From positions 1 to 64,000 of the forward strand of contig DASYXW010000033.1 in NCBI GenBank assembly GCA_035934405.1: a DNA stretch of 64,000 nucleotides. The letters are read 5' to 3'. Below the pieces are notes generated by a model that did no database searches, had not been told where the DNA came from, and was given only the letters and a program-made list of their open reading frames with translations. The DNA comes from DASYXW01 sp035934405. GTDB taxonomy: Bacteria > Acidobacteriota > Terriglobia > UBA7540. Shown piece by piece: positions 19,459 through 27,676 of the stretch (position 1 is the stretch's first letter; every line of letters starts with the position of its first letter). A program made the position numbers and the translations under genes.

Positions 19459-19968
19459 CTAGTCAAACCGCGCATCGTCGGCCGAGGGGCCGTAGATCGC
19501 CGGCACGGGCACGTTGTTGAGGCGCAGATAGACCGTCAGTTGGCCGCGATGATGCGCCAGGTGGGCGAACGTGTCGCGCAGCACGACGTGACGAGGATCT
19601 TCGCTCACGACGCTGCCCGCGACCAGCAGCTTCCAGGGCTTCAGCAGATGTTCATCGCTCGTCGCCGAAAGCGCGCTGCGAGCCTGAGCCACGGCCTCGT
19701 CAAGCGCCTGCACCAATTCCGCGCTCGTGCGCAGGGGACGCTGGCTGTAGCTTGACCCCCCGGGCGGATTCAGGTCCAAGTCGTCGCGATTGATAATCAT
19801 CGGCAGCCAGGACGGCATGGTGGCCACCAGCGTGGCAAGGCGGCCGAGCGCCATGGATTTCTCGTGCGGCTTCCAGTCCTCGCGTCCCTCGGGCACTCGC
19901 TCCAGCGCGCGGCGTGTCCGCCCGGCCTCGGCTTCGAGTTGCGCCACAAACAGGTCCGTCATTTTCAT
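19459..19968 (-). CDS. DinB-like four-helix-bundle protein
   Basis: The protein has 169 aa. The pattern LEAEAGRTRRALERVPEGREDWKPHEKSMALGRLATLVA and the C-terminal TFAHLAHHRGQLTVYLR with clustered His fits the DinB/DfsB superfamily of metal-binding four-helix bundles. The first helix lacks the usual early metal His (LATLVATMP), as in one DinB subfamily. The function is unknown; some relatives are thiol-dependent transferases. It lies inside the split atp cluster between the REP-like element and the atpD leader, and is unlikely to be part of ATP synthase. Confidence 0.85.
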   Translation of the reverse strand: MKMTDLFVAQLEAEAGRTRRALERVPEGREDWKPHEKSMALGRLATLVATMPSWLPMIINRDDLDLNPPGGSSYSQRPLRTSAELVQALDEAVAQARSALSATSDEHLLKPWKLLVAGSVVSEDPRHVVLRDTFAHLAHHRGQLTVYLRLNNVPVPAIYGPSADDARFD

Positions 19969-20012
19969 AAGAGAGCTCCCGGATTATAAGATCAAGGCCC
20001 TGTCTCGTCTGA

Positions 20013-20089
20013 GTGGCGCAAACATCGTTTTGTGATGTCTGCGAACTCTCCGGTCGCAGACATGCCAAACGGCGGCATGTCTGCGCCAC
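20013..20089. repeat. REP/BIME-like double hairpin, copy 2 (77 nt)
   Basis: The element runs from GTGGCGC to GCGCCAC and folds as two hairpins: CGCAAACATC-GTTTTGT-GATGTCTGCG, then CGCAGACATGCC-AAACGG-CGGCATGTCTGCG. It has exactly the same length as the copy at 22059-22135 and lies between dinB and the atpG remnant. Confidence 0.85.
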
Positions 20090-20119
20090 CCAATGAACCG
20101 ACAACGGAGACCTGACTTG

Positions 20120-20270
20120 CTACTCCTGCGCCGCTGCCCCGCCCACAATCTCGATAATCTCCTTGGTGATCGCCGCCTGGCGCACGCGGTTCATGTAGAG
20201 CGTCAGGGAGTCAATCATGTCGGCGGCATTGTCCATGGCGGTCATTTTGGCGGCGAGCTCCGCCGCCTTG
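20120..20270 (-). pseudogene. Duplicated 3' end of atpG
   Basis: The segment encodes AAELAAKMTAMDNAADMIDS followed by the same C-terminal residues as the full atpG at 21158-22030, including the ending GGAAAQE and the stop. Nucleotide identity over about 155 positions is near 90 percent by eye, with most differences at third codon positions and one 12-bp deletion. Similarity starts a few bases outside the stop (20112 and 21150) and ends abruptly near 20268, next to the vapC stop. There is no start codon of its own. It is a remnant or a foreign copy. Confidence 0.9.
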
Positions 20271-20276
20271 GTGCTG

Positions 20277-20657
20277 CTACAGTTTCTCCGCTCCGTCAAG
20301 CTTGCCGAGACCCCGGTCGAACGTGCCGAGAGGCAAGTGCCCGGCCTTGCGAGCGAGTTCCAGCAGGAGGCAGTCGGAAAAGCCAACTGCCGGCCGCTCG
20401 CGAAAGCGCCCCAGCGCCGCCGCCACGGCGTCCGAGTCCTGCAAGGTCAAGGTCCGGTGATGTAGAAGCATCTCAACCGCGGCGCCGATCGCGGCGGGGC
20501 CGAGTTCGTACACGGACGAGAGAACCCAGGTCGCCTCCGCCAGAGCCAGGGTGGAGACCCAAGCGCCGCCTTCCGCCCACCCGTCAGCGGCTGCCGCCTG
20601 CGGCAGATCGTCGCGCGTGATGAGCCTGACGAGGACGTTAGTATCGACGGCGCGCAT
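20277..20657 (-). CDS. vapC: VapC-family PIN-domain toxin
   Basis: The protein has 126 aa. PIN acidic residues are visible: D5 in MRAVDTNVLVR, E41 in LALAEATWVL, D95 in GFSDCLLLELA and D114 in TFDRGL. VapC toxins are Mg-dependent ribonucleases, often cutting initiator tRNA or the sarcin-ricin loop of 23S rRNA; the target here is unknown. The start overlaps the vapB end by 20 bp, as is usual for vapBC pairs. The stop lies about 7 bp from the duplicated atpG 3' end. Confidence 0.93.
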   Translation of the reverse strand: MRAVDTNVLVRLITRDDLPQAAAADGWAEGGAWVSTLALAEATWVLSSVYELGPAAIGAAVEMLLHHRTLTLQDSDAVAAALGRFRERPAVGFSDCLLLELARKAGHLPLGTFDRGLGKLDGAEKL

Positions 20658-20913
20658 GGCGCTCCCGCACCCGCTCGCGGATTCCCTGCTTCAGTTCGGC
20701 CAGGGTTCGAGGTTTCGGAGGCCCCTGCGGAAACAGCGTCCGGTGGATATCCTCCGAACTGAACCGGCCTGCTCGCCGCACCACGATCTTTTCGCCCTCT
20801 TCGTTCCATTCCAGAACCGATCCCGGTCCAATACCGAGCTTTCGGCGTACGTCGGCGGGTACCGAGATTTGTCCCTGCGCCGTGAGTTTTGAACGAGCTA
20901 ATGCCATGTCCAC
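20638..20913 (-). CDS. vapB: VapB-family AbrB/SpoVT-type antitoxin
   Basis: The protein has 91 aa. The swapped-hairpin DNA-binding domain is clear (SKLTAQGQISVPADVRRKLGIGPGSVLEW), followed by a disordered, basic toxin-binding tail (RTLAELKQGIRERVRERH). Such antitoxins usually repress their own operon. An AT-rich ATATTACCACGGTAAT near-palindrome just upstream (about 20916-20931) is a plausible operator. Confidence 0.93.
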   Translation of the reverse strand: MDMALARSKLTAQGQISVPADVRRKLGIGPGSVLEWNEEGEKIVVRRAGRFSSEDIHRTLFPQGPPKPRTLAELKQGIRERVRERHARRRY

Positions 20914-20945
20914 ATATTACCACGGTAATGGGTGAAATCCGAGCC

Positions 20946-21099
20946 TGTCATGCTGAGGTCGCCGCGGCGACCGAAGCATCCCGGTAGTTTCTTTTCACGT
21001 CTGCGAGACAAATGCAGGGATTCTTCGCGGAGTTTACCATGAGCCCCTTCGCTCCGCTCAGGGCGGTTCGTAGAGGAGCGAACCGGCTCAGAATGACAC
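20946..21099. mobile_element. MITE-like element with TGTCATNCTGAG ends
   Basis: The 154-bp segment begins TGTCATGCTGAGG and ends CGGCTCAGAATGACA, an imperfect terminal inverted repeat. Inside are GGTCGCCGCGGCGACC and GATTCTTCGCGGAG. It fills the gap between vapB and intact atpG. A half-copy is at 5090-5150. Confidence 0.6.
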
Positions 21100-21157
21100 T
21101 CCCCTTCGCGCTTGGGTGCGAACTCATGAGGCGGCTGCCTAACTGACGACTGACTCG

Positions 21158-22030
21158 CTACTCCTGCGCTGCGGCCCCGCCCACAATCTCGATGATTTCT
21201 TTCGTGATGGCCGCCTGGCGGACGCGGTTCATGTAGAGCGTCAGCGAGTCAATCATGTCGGCGGCGTTGTTGGTGGCGGTGTCCATCGCGGTCATCTTGG
21301 CCGCGAGTTCCGCCGCTTCGGATTCAACCAGCGCCCGGTAGACCTGGCTCTCGAGGTAGCGCGGCAGCAGCGCCGCGAAAATTTCTTCCGGCGGTTGCTC
21401 GTAGATGTAGTCAATCAGCGTTTCGCCCTCCGGCGCGGCAGTCGCCGGCCCCGGCGGCTTAATCGGCAGGTAGCGCTCCACCACCAGGCGCTGAGTCATG
21501 ATGGACTTGAACTCGTTGTAGATGAAATCGACCGCGTCCACCGACTCGCTGGTGTAAAGCGCGGCGATTTCCCGGGCGATCTCGCGCGCCTGCCCGTATT
21601 CCAGGTGGCCAAAGAGCTGCACGCGCTCGCCGACGATGGTCACAGCCGGGCGCTTGCGGAAGTAGTCGCGGCCCTTGCGGCCCACAGTGAGGAGCGACAC
21701 GTGCTCGAATCCGTGCTCGTTCAAGTAGCCCTGCGCGGCGCGGATGAGGTTGGAATTGAAGGCGCCGCAGAGTCCGCGGTCGGCGGTGACCAGCACCAGC
21801 AGGATCCTCTCCACCGGGCGCTCGGCCAGCAGCGGATGCTTGCGTTCCTCGACACGCGCCGCCACGCGCTGGAGCATGTCGAAAATCTGCTGGGCGTAAG
21901 GGCGGGAGTTGAGCACGCGCTCCTGCGCGCGGCGCAGGCGGGCCGCGGCGACCATTTTCATCGCCCGGGTAATCTGCTGGGTGTTCCTCACCGAGCGGAT
22001 GCGGCGCCGAAGATCGAGGATGTTGGCCAT
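21158..22030 (-). CDS. atpG: ATP synthase F1 gamma subunit
   Basis: The protein has 290 aa from ATG 22030 (MANILDLRRRIRSVRNTQQITRAMKMVAAARLRRAQ), the usual family N-terminus. The frame extends upstream to 22135, but that part is the REP-like element and is not expected in the protein. The C-terminus (DSLTLYMNRVRQAAITKEIIEIVGG) enters the rotor shaft. The 3' end is also present as a diverged copy at 20120-20270. Confidence 0.96.
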   Translation of the reverse strand: MANILDLRRRIRSVRNTQQITRAMKMVAAARLRRAQERVLNSRPYAQQIFDMLQRVAARVEERKHPLLAERPVERILLVLVTADRGLCGAFNSNLIRAAQGYLNEHGFEHVSLLTVGRKGRDYFRKRPAVTIVGERVQLFGHLEYGQAREIAREIAALYTSESVDAVDFIYNEFKSIMTQRLVVERYLPIKPPGPATAAPEGETLIDYIYEQPPEEIFAALLPRYLESQVYRALVESEAAELAAKMTAMDTATNNAADMIDSLTLYMNRVRQAAITKEIIEIVGGAAAQE

Positions 22031-22058
22031 GATGCGGTCGAAAAGTTGAAGGTCGAGG

Positions 22059-22135
22059 GTGGCGCAGACATCGTTCTGTGATGTCTGCGAAATCTTGAAT
22101 CGCATACATGCCAAACAGCGGCATGTATGCGCCAC
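22059..22135. repeat. REP/BIME-like double hairpin, copy 3 (77 nt)
   Basis: Two hairpins (CGCAGACATC-GTTCTGT-GATGTCTGCG and CGCATACATGCC-AAACAG-CGGCATGTATGCG) lie between the atpA stop and the atpG start. The second stem carries matching changes on both arms (ATACATG/CATGTAT against AGACATG/CATGTCT elsewhere), so the base pairing is conserved by covariation. Confidence 0.88.
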
Positions 22136-22145
22136 CCCTCGGGAT

Positions 22146-22168
22146 GGGGCGGGTTTGGAAACCCGCCC

Positions 22169-22172
<4 letters not shown>
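22146..22172. repeat. GTAG-type palindrome supplying the atpA stop codon
   Basis: GGGGCGGGTTT-GG-AAACCCGCCCC-TAC. On the atpA strand it starts GTAGGGG, and the TAG at 22171-22169 is the atpA stop. It is the same palindrome class as those inside the kinase, CoxC and mnmG genes. Confidence 0.8.
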
Positions 22173-23701
<1,529 letters not shown>

Positions 23702-23717
23702 GCAGTCTCCCGAAACA

Positions 23718-23807
23718 AGTCGAAGGTTCACGGAGTCGAGAGTCGAAAGTTCAAAGTCGAAAGTTAAGGGTGAACTGCTTCGACCTTCGACTCTCGACCT
23801 TCGACTG
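23718..23807. repeat. Inverted 7-bp array between atpH and atpA
   Basis: Units of the type GTCGAAA/GTTCAAA run one way (23735-23765) and their complements TTCGACC/TTCGACT the other way (23779-23807). GTCGAGAGTCGAA (23735-23747) pairs with TTCGACTCTCGAC (23786-23798), so the transcript could form a strong intercistronic stem-loop. Confidence 0.8.
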
Positions 23808-23813
23808 TCTTTG

Positions 23814-24353
23814 TCACTGGCTCGTCAATTGCTGCCGGATGCGGTCCAGTTCGCCGCGCACCGAGCCGTCGTACACGGTACTGCCCACCTGGGCCCGGAT
23901 ACCGCCAAGCAGTTCCTGCTCAAGACTGAACTCCATCTCGACCTGGCTCTCGATCAGTTCCGTGAACCGCGCGCGCAGCGCCTGCCGCTCAGGCTCTGAA
24001 AGCTCGGTCGCGGATGTAATCCGCACCTGCACAACGCCGAGCCGCTCGTCCGCAACCTTCCGGAACGCCTCGCGCATCTCCGGCAGCAGGTTCATCCGGT
24101 AATTTCGCACCAGGACGCGCAGAAAGTTCGAAGCCGACAACCCTGCGCCCAGCCGCCGGAGAATCGCATCAAGCACCCTGAGCTTCTTCAGTTCCGGCAC
24201 GGCGGGAGAGTCCAGCACTTCGCGCAGCTCGGCGCTTTCCCGGTAAACCGCGAGGAAGCTGTCAAGCTCGGCCAGCGTCGGGCGGTAATTCTGCGTCTCC
24301 CCGGCGACATCGGCCAGAGCGCGAGCGTATCGGTTGGCAAGGGCCATTGACAT
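23814..24353 (-). CDS. atpH: ATP synthase F1 delta subunit
   Basis: The protein has 179 aa and is typical AtpH/OSCP: an N-terminal helical domain (ALANRYARALADVAGE, LREVLDSPAVPELKKLRVL) and a C-terminal domain with VRITSATELSEPERQALRARFTELIESQVEMEFSLEQELLGGIRAQVGSTVYDGSVRGELDRIRQQL. It links F1 to the b/b' stator. Initiation could be at ATG 24353 or ATG 24347. Confidence 0.96.
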   Translation of the reverse strand: MSMALANRYARALADVAGETQNYRPTLAELDSFLAVYRESAELREVLDSPAVPELKKLRVLDAILRRLGAGLSASNFLRVLVRNYRMNLLPEMREAFRKVADERLGVVQVRITSATELSEPERQALRARFTELIESQVEMEFSLEQELLGGIRAQVGSTVYDGSVRGELDRIRQQLTSQ

Positions 24354-24362
24354 CGTAGTGCC

Positions 24363-24428
24363 AGAATTCAGGAATCAGGATTCAGGAGTCAGGAAGCCCT
24401 GGATCCTGAATCCTGACGCCTGGATCCT
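24363..24428. repeat. Inverted 7-bp array overlapping the atpF 3' end
   Basis: Forward units AATTCAG, GAATCAG, GATTCAG and GAGTCAG (24365-24395) face CCTGAATCCTGACGCCTGG (24405-24424). The array lies between atpF and atpH and encodes the last residues of the b subunit (RRQDSGSRAS). Confidence 0.8.
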
Positions 24429-25060
24429 TGCTGTTGCACCCCTTCCACAAACTGCGCGACCAGGCGCTCGCGGCCAGTGTCGTCCAGGCCCTGGCGAATC
24501 TTTCCCTCCGCCAACTCAACGGCCTGCCCCGCGGCGAAAGCCCGTAGTTCGACCTTGGCGGCGCGCGTCGCGGTCTCGATGCGGGCGCGCGCGGAGGCGA
24601 GAAGCTTTTCACCATCGCGCGCCGTCGCCTGCTCGAGGCGTTGGCGCTCCAGCGCCATCTCCTGCGCCGACGAGGCCTTGAACGAGGCGATCTCCTGCTC
24701 CAAATGCGCAAGCTTCGCTTCCACGATCTTCAATTGCGCTCGCGATGCTTCGAGCGCGCGCCGGCCTTCCTCCAGGCCCTTCCGGATGGAAGCCGACCGT
24801 TCGCCGAAAAACGCCGCGACAGGCTTGCGCAAGAGATAGCCCAGGGCGCCGACGAGAATCGCAAAGTTGATCCAGTCGTAGACCTGCTGGTGCTTGTCTT
24901 CACCGCCGGGTTCGTCGGGTGAAGTTAGAAAGGCGCCGGCGCGAGTGAAACCGGAAATAGGAGTCTGGAAGCTGGGCGTCCCCGGGGTCCTCACGGCCCT
25001 CATGGTATTGATCCGCACCGTTGCCGCGTCCAAGCGAGCCGCGGCGGCCACGCTCAGCAC
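24389..25060 (-). CDS. atpF: ATP synthase Fo b subunit
   Basis: The protein has 223 aa from GTG 25060. It has one membrane helix (YDWINFAILVGALGYLLRKPVAAFF) and a long charged stator coiled coil (ERSASIRKGLEEGRRALEASRAQL onward). The frame stays open upstream through TRTLRRTILLFFAGACVLSVAAAA, a good signal peptide. A CTG at 25111 overlaps the b' stop (CTGA), so the true start may be CTG and the protein about 240 aa. The C-terminal dozen residues come from a tandem repeat and are unlikely to be conserved. It pairs with b' as a heterodimeric stator. Confidence 0.92.
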   Translation of the reverse strand: MLSVAAAARLDAATVRINTMRAVRTPGTPSFQTPISGFTRAGAFLTSPDEPGGEDKHQQVYDWINFAILVGALGYLLRKPVAAFFGERSASIRKGLEEGRRALEASRAQLKIVEAKLAHLEQEIASFKASSAQEMALERQRLEQATARDGEKLLASARARIETATRAAKVELRAFAAGQAVELAEGKIRQGLDDTGRERLVAQFVEGVQQQGSRRQDSGSRAS

Positions 25061-25107
25061 GCAAGCGCCGGCAAAGAAAAGCAGTATGGTCCGGCGCAGC
25101 GTGCGGG

Positions 25108-25587
25108 TCAGTTGACGCTCCCTTCGAGACTGCCGGTGAATCCAGGACGATTTCCAAGGACGGCTTCGGCAATCTCGCCGGCGAGCCTTTGGCTACCGGC
25201 CGCGAGCTCCCGCCGGGTGGCGTCAACCTGCGCCGCCAGTTCGGCCTCGGCCTGCTTCAACAGAGATTCCGACTGCTCGCGCGCGCGTTTCAACGCTGCC
25301 TCGCGCTGCCCGAGGGCCGCGGCGCGGTCCGACTCGCGCTGCCGGTAGACTGCCTGCCGGGCAGCCTGAAACGCCGCCTCGTATTCCCGCGTCTTGGCCT
25401 CCGTCGCGGCCGCCTGCTCCCGGGCGCGAGCGAGGGCGCCGGCGGTCGCTTCCCGCCGCTCGTTCAAGACGCGCGTCAGCGGACGGAAAAACAGCCGCTC
25501 CAGCAACACCAGCAGGACGCAAACAAACACTATCGTCGGAATGGTTTGGACAAAAAGCTGCCCAAGCTGGCTGAGAAGCTCGTTCAT
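25108..25587 (-). CDS. ATP synthase Fo b' subunit
   Basis: The protein has 159 aa with an N-terminal membrane helix (TIPTIVFVCVLLVLLERLFF), the FFRPLTRVLNERREATAGAL hinge typical of AtpF-type subunits, and an Ala/Glu/Arg-rich coiled coil. It is the first gene of the cluster in the window and sits about 50 bp after a sigma70-like promoter. Fo subunits a and c (atpB, atpE) are absent here and must be encoded elsewhere. Confidence 0.92.
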   Translation of the reverse strand: MNELLSQLGQLFVQTIPTIVFVCVLLVLLERLFFRPLTRVLNERREATAGALARAREQAAATEAKTREYEAAFQAARQAVYRQRESDRAAALGQREAALKRAREQSESLLKQAEAELAAQVDATRRELAAGSQRLAGEIAEAVLGNRPGFTGSLEGSVN

Positions 25588-25641
25588 TGTCTAGTGGTCT
25601 GCCTGCCCTGCCGACTTCAACGCTGGATTCAAAGATTTGAA

Positions 25642-25671
25642 AATGTAGCACGCGAGCTCGACAGGTGTCAA
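25642..25671 (-). promoter_or_regulatory. Predicted sigma70 promoter of the atp cluster
   Basis: On the minus strand TTGACA (25671-25666) is separated by 18 bp from TACATT (25647-25642). The predicted start near 25635 gives a leader of about 50 nt before the b' ATG. Confidence 0.65.
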
Positions 25672-25735
25672 CACTTGATAAGGGATGGGTAGTGTCCGGT
25701 TTTCCATTTCTGGCCCCTTGACTCCATCAGCAAGC

Positions 25736-25873
25736 GTAGCGCGAACCTCCGTTCTTGATTCCATAACGGCGTCGGCTCCTTTCCCGGCTATCCTTGGTCA
25801 GGACAACAAACCAAGTTTACCGGCCCTAAGGAGCCGACGCCGTTATGGAATCAACAAGACAGGTTCGCGCTAC
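25736..25873. mobile_element. 138-bp inverted repeat (MITE or deleted IS ends)
   Basis: Two 46-bp arms (25736-25781 and 25828-25873) flank a 46-bp centre. Outer GTAGCGCGAACCT (13 bp) and inner 26 bp are perfectly complementary; 7 bp between them differ. The centre contains TTGGT...ACCAA, a smaller inner stem. It lies 65 bp upstream of the atp promoter -35. The rest of the 25588-26315 gap holds no credible gene. Confidence 0.85.
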
Positions 25874-26160
25874 ATTTGCTTGCGCCGGTTGGTGCTATCG
25901 GATCGGTTTTTCTTTATCACCTGCCGCGTCCGCCGCCCTTCTTCGGCGAACTGGGAGACCAGCCCTGATTTTGGGAATTGTAATAAGTAACCGCCCCTGC
26001 CAGCCCGGCCTGGGCGGCGCGATCCGGATTGGGCGTCAGGTCCGCGGACCAGAGGACGGGCACTTGACCGTAGCGTGGAGTCTCCGGCAGTTGTAGGCCA
26101 TTTAAATAGGCTACGCTATGCCATTTGTCAATGATTATGACCGCCTGCAGCGCCCAGTTT

Positions 26161-26300
26161 GCCTCGCAAGGTGAGACAACTGAGACAAATGAGGCATTCT
26201 ATTTTAGGCCTGTCCTTTCAGCAAGTTGCCCCTTGAAAAACGCAACTGCCGCAGCAAGGAAACCCCACAGTGTGGAGTTTCTCCACACTGTGGGACTGGC
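26161..26300 (-). repeat. Hairpin plus TGTCTCA-repeat element, copy 1
   Basis: On the minus strand a hairpin CCCACAGTGTGGAG-AAA-CTCCACACTGTGGG is followed by TTTCC, GTTTTTC, GCAACTTGCTGAAA and the direct repeat CTCATTTGTCTCAGTTGTCTCA-like series. It starts about 20 nt after the stop of the candidate selenoprotein gene. The copy at 33855-33992 has the same order of motifs and also sits just downstream of a gene. Confidence 0.75.
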
Positions 26301-26315
26301 CCGGGAGGGGCAGAG

Positions 26316-26780
26316 CTACTGGCCGCTATCCTTCAGCATGCGGTCGAGAATCGCACTGATGTCGGATTCGCTCACTTCGCCGGCATTGTTGTAGACAGCC
26401 TTGCCGGCGGCGTTGAGCACGACGACGTGCGGGTTGTATCCCTGGTAGTAGGCGCGCACCAACTCCTGCTGCGCAGGCGAGCGTTTCCGGTCGAGGTCGA
26501 CGATCACGAAGTTGACGCGGCCTTTATACTTTTCGTAGAGGCTGACGGAGCGGCGAGCCTGCCGCTTGGAGTTGAATCAGCCTTCGCCGAACATGAAAAC
26601 GTAGTTCGGCTTCCCTCGCGCGGCACCCTCGTCCATGTGGTCGCCGGTGATGAGCGGCCCGTCCTGGCTGTCGCTCGAATAGTCCAGTTTGGGGTTGAGG
26701 CGCAGATTGTCGGCGGCGCCGACGAGTGCGGGCACGGCAAGCGCGGTTGCCATCGCCAGAGTGATCAATCGTTTCCGCAT
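26316..26780 (-). CDS. Thioredoxin-fold protein with in-frame UGA: candidate selenoprotein
   Basis: A single frame runs from ATG 26780 (GGAGGA upstream) to TAG at 26316, broken only by a TGA at 26579-26577, codon 68 of 154. Residues 1-22 form a signal peptide (ALAVPALVGA). The sequence around the UGA is NYVFMFGEG-UGA-FNSKRQARRSV, then VNFVIVDLDRKRS, a cis-Pro-like HVVVLNAAGKAVY and a C-terminal helix. This is a thioredoxin layout in which UGA takes the place of the first active-site Cys (UxxS). A 6-bp stem (AGCGGC/GCCGCU, 26566-26549) with loop AGGCUC starts 16 nt after the UGA in the loop position seen for E. coli fdhF (AGGUCU after 17 nt). A simple nonsense mutation remains possible. Sec insertion needs selA, selB and selC, which are not in the window. 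Confidence 0.7.
26549..26566 (-). promoter_or_regulatory. SECIS-like hairpin after the in-frame UGA
   Basis: Immediately downstream of the UGA the message can form AGCGGC-[AGGCUC]-GCCGCU. Bacterial SECIS elements typically have a small apical loop with G in its first two positions, 16-37 nt from the UGA; this one has G at loop position 2 and starts 16 nt after it. The helix codes for basic residues in GC-rich codons, so chance formation is possible. Confidence 0.5.
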
Positions 26781-26781
26781 A

Positions 26782-27345
26782 TCATCGTCCTCCCGGTTTC
26801 AAATCAAATCCCTCACGTTCCTGGTCCGCCCGGTGGTCCCGGTAGAGCGCCAGCGCCTGCCTCATCGCATCGAAAAAGGCCGGCTTTGCATGGGAAGCCT
26901 GGGCGGGGAAATAGCTGCCTCCGAAGTAGAGCTTGCCGCTCGGAGTGGCAAAGGCCGTGACCGGCAAGCCGGACGGCAGGTTCAGGAACGCCTGGGCGCG
27001 CTCCAGACTGGCGGCGAGTTTCGGGTCGGCGTCGTAGTCAATCTTTATGGCGACGAAGTGCGCGTTAATGAAGGCGGCGGTCTCGGCCTGCGTATAACTC
27101 TCCCGATCCATCTGCGCGCACCACGGGCACCAGACGGCGCCGAGGTCAATGAGCACGGGGCGGTCAAGCTGGCGCGCCCGAGCCCACGCTTCCGGACTCC
27201 AGGGATACCAATCAACGGGCTGGACGCTCGCGCGCTGCAGATAAGGCGAGGTCGAATTGCGAAGATGATTGCTCTGGGCTTCGGCGCGGGGACCGAAGAG
27301 AAACCCCATGCAGAGAATAGCAATGCCCGCGGTCCATGGTCTCAT
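26782..27345 (-). CDS. Exported DUF255/YyaL-type thioredoxin-fold protein
   Basis: The protein has 187 aa with a signal peptide (cut near GPRAEAQ). SPEAWARARQLDRPVLIDLGAVWCPWCAQMDRESY carries a WCPWC active site, and later GLPVTAFATPSGKLYFGGSYFP matches the DUF255/SPATA20-like thioredoxin domain. Its stop (TGA) is one base before the ATG of the candidate selenoprotein, so the two are translationally coupled. Both are exported thiol-redox proteins and may work on the same periplasmic substrates. Confidence 0.88.
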   Translation of the reverse strand: MRPWTAGIAILCMGFLFGPRAEAQSNHLRNSTSPYLQRASVQPVDWYPWSPEAWARARQLDRPVLIDLGAVWCPWCAQMDRESYTQAETAAFINAHFVAIKIDYDADPKLAASLERAQAFLNLPSGLPVTAFATPSGKLYFGGSYFPAQASHAKPAFFDAMRQALALYRDHRADQEREGFDLKPGGR

Positions 27346-27676
27346 TGAACGCCTACCGTCCTGTAGATGTAAAGCGGGATGAAAGGTTTCCCCGGACGAT
27401 ACGCACGAGATGGCAGGTACCTATTGTGCGGAGGTAGAGGGAGGGTGCCCTTCGGAACTGGCGGTTTCGAGCCGTCACTCCACAGGAAAGGCGGCCGGGA
27501 GGGAGTGCTGGCGGAGGGGGCCACCAGCAATTATTGCAATGGGCCGCATCTTTCCCAGAACACCCGTCCCCGTTTTGTGCGATTCCGAGAGAGCAAAAAA
27601 GTTTCACGAAAAAGTTGGCAGGTTTCGTACCCACGCCAGAGCGTCGGGAGCCCGCACTTCAGCCCTTCACTCTCTT
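27346..27676. other. Intergenic region, 331 bp
   Basis: The region lies upstream of the thioredoxin operon and downstream of the anti-sigma gene, both on the minus strand. No credible gene, palindrome or repeat is seen. It should contain the promoter of the DUF255 gene, but no convincing -35/-10 pair is evident. Confidence 0.4.

Noticed and set aside
22031..22135. N-terminal extension of atpG
   Set aside because: The frame is open, but the extra 35 codons are the REP-like element; the family's normal N-terminus starts at ATG 22030.
25685..26096. Short plus-strand frames in the atp/thioredoxin gap
   Set aside because: They consist of inverted-repeat sequence and have neither a Shine-Dalgarno nor recognisable protein features.
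26577..26579. Reading the TGA as the end of a 67-residue protein and the rest as a separate gene
   Set aside because: The downstream part has no Shine-Dalgarno and only a GTG 70 bases later, and both halves form one thioredoxin domain; readthrough or a pseudogene is more likely than two genes.
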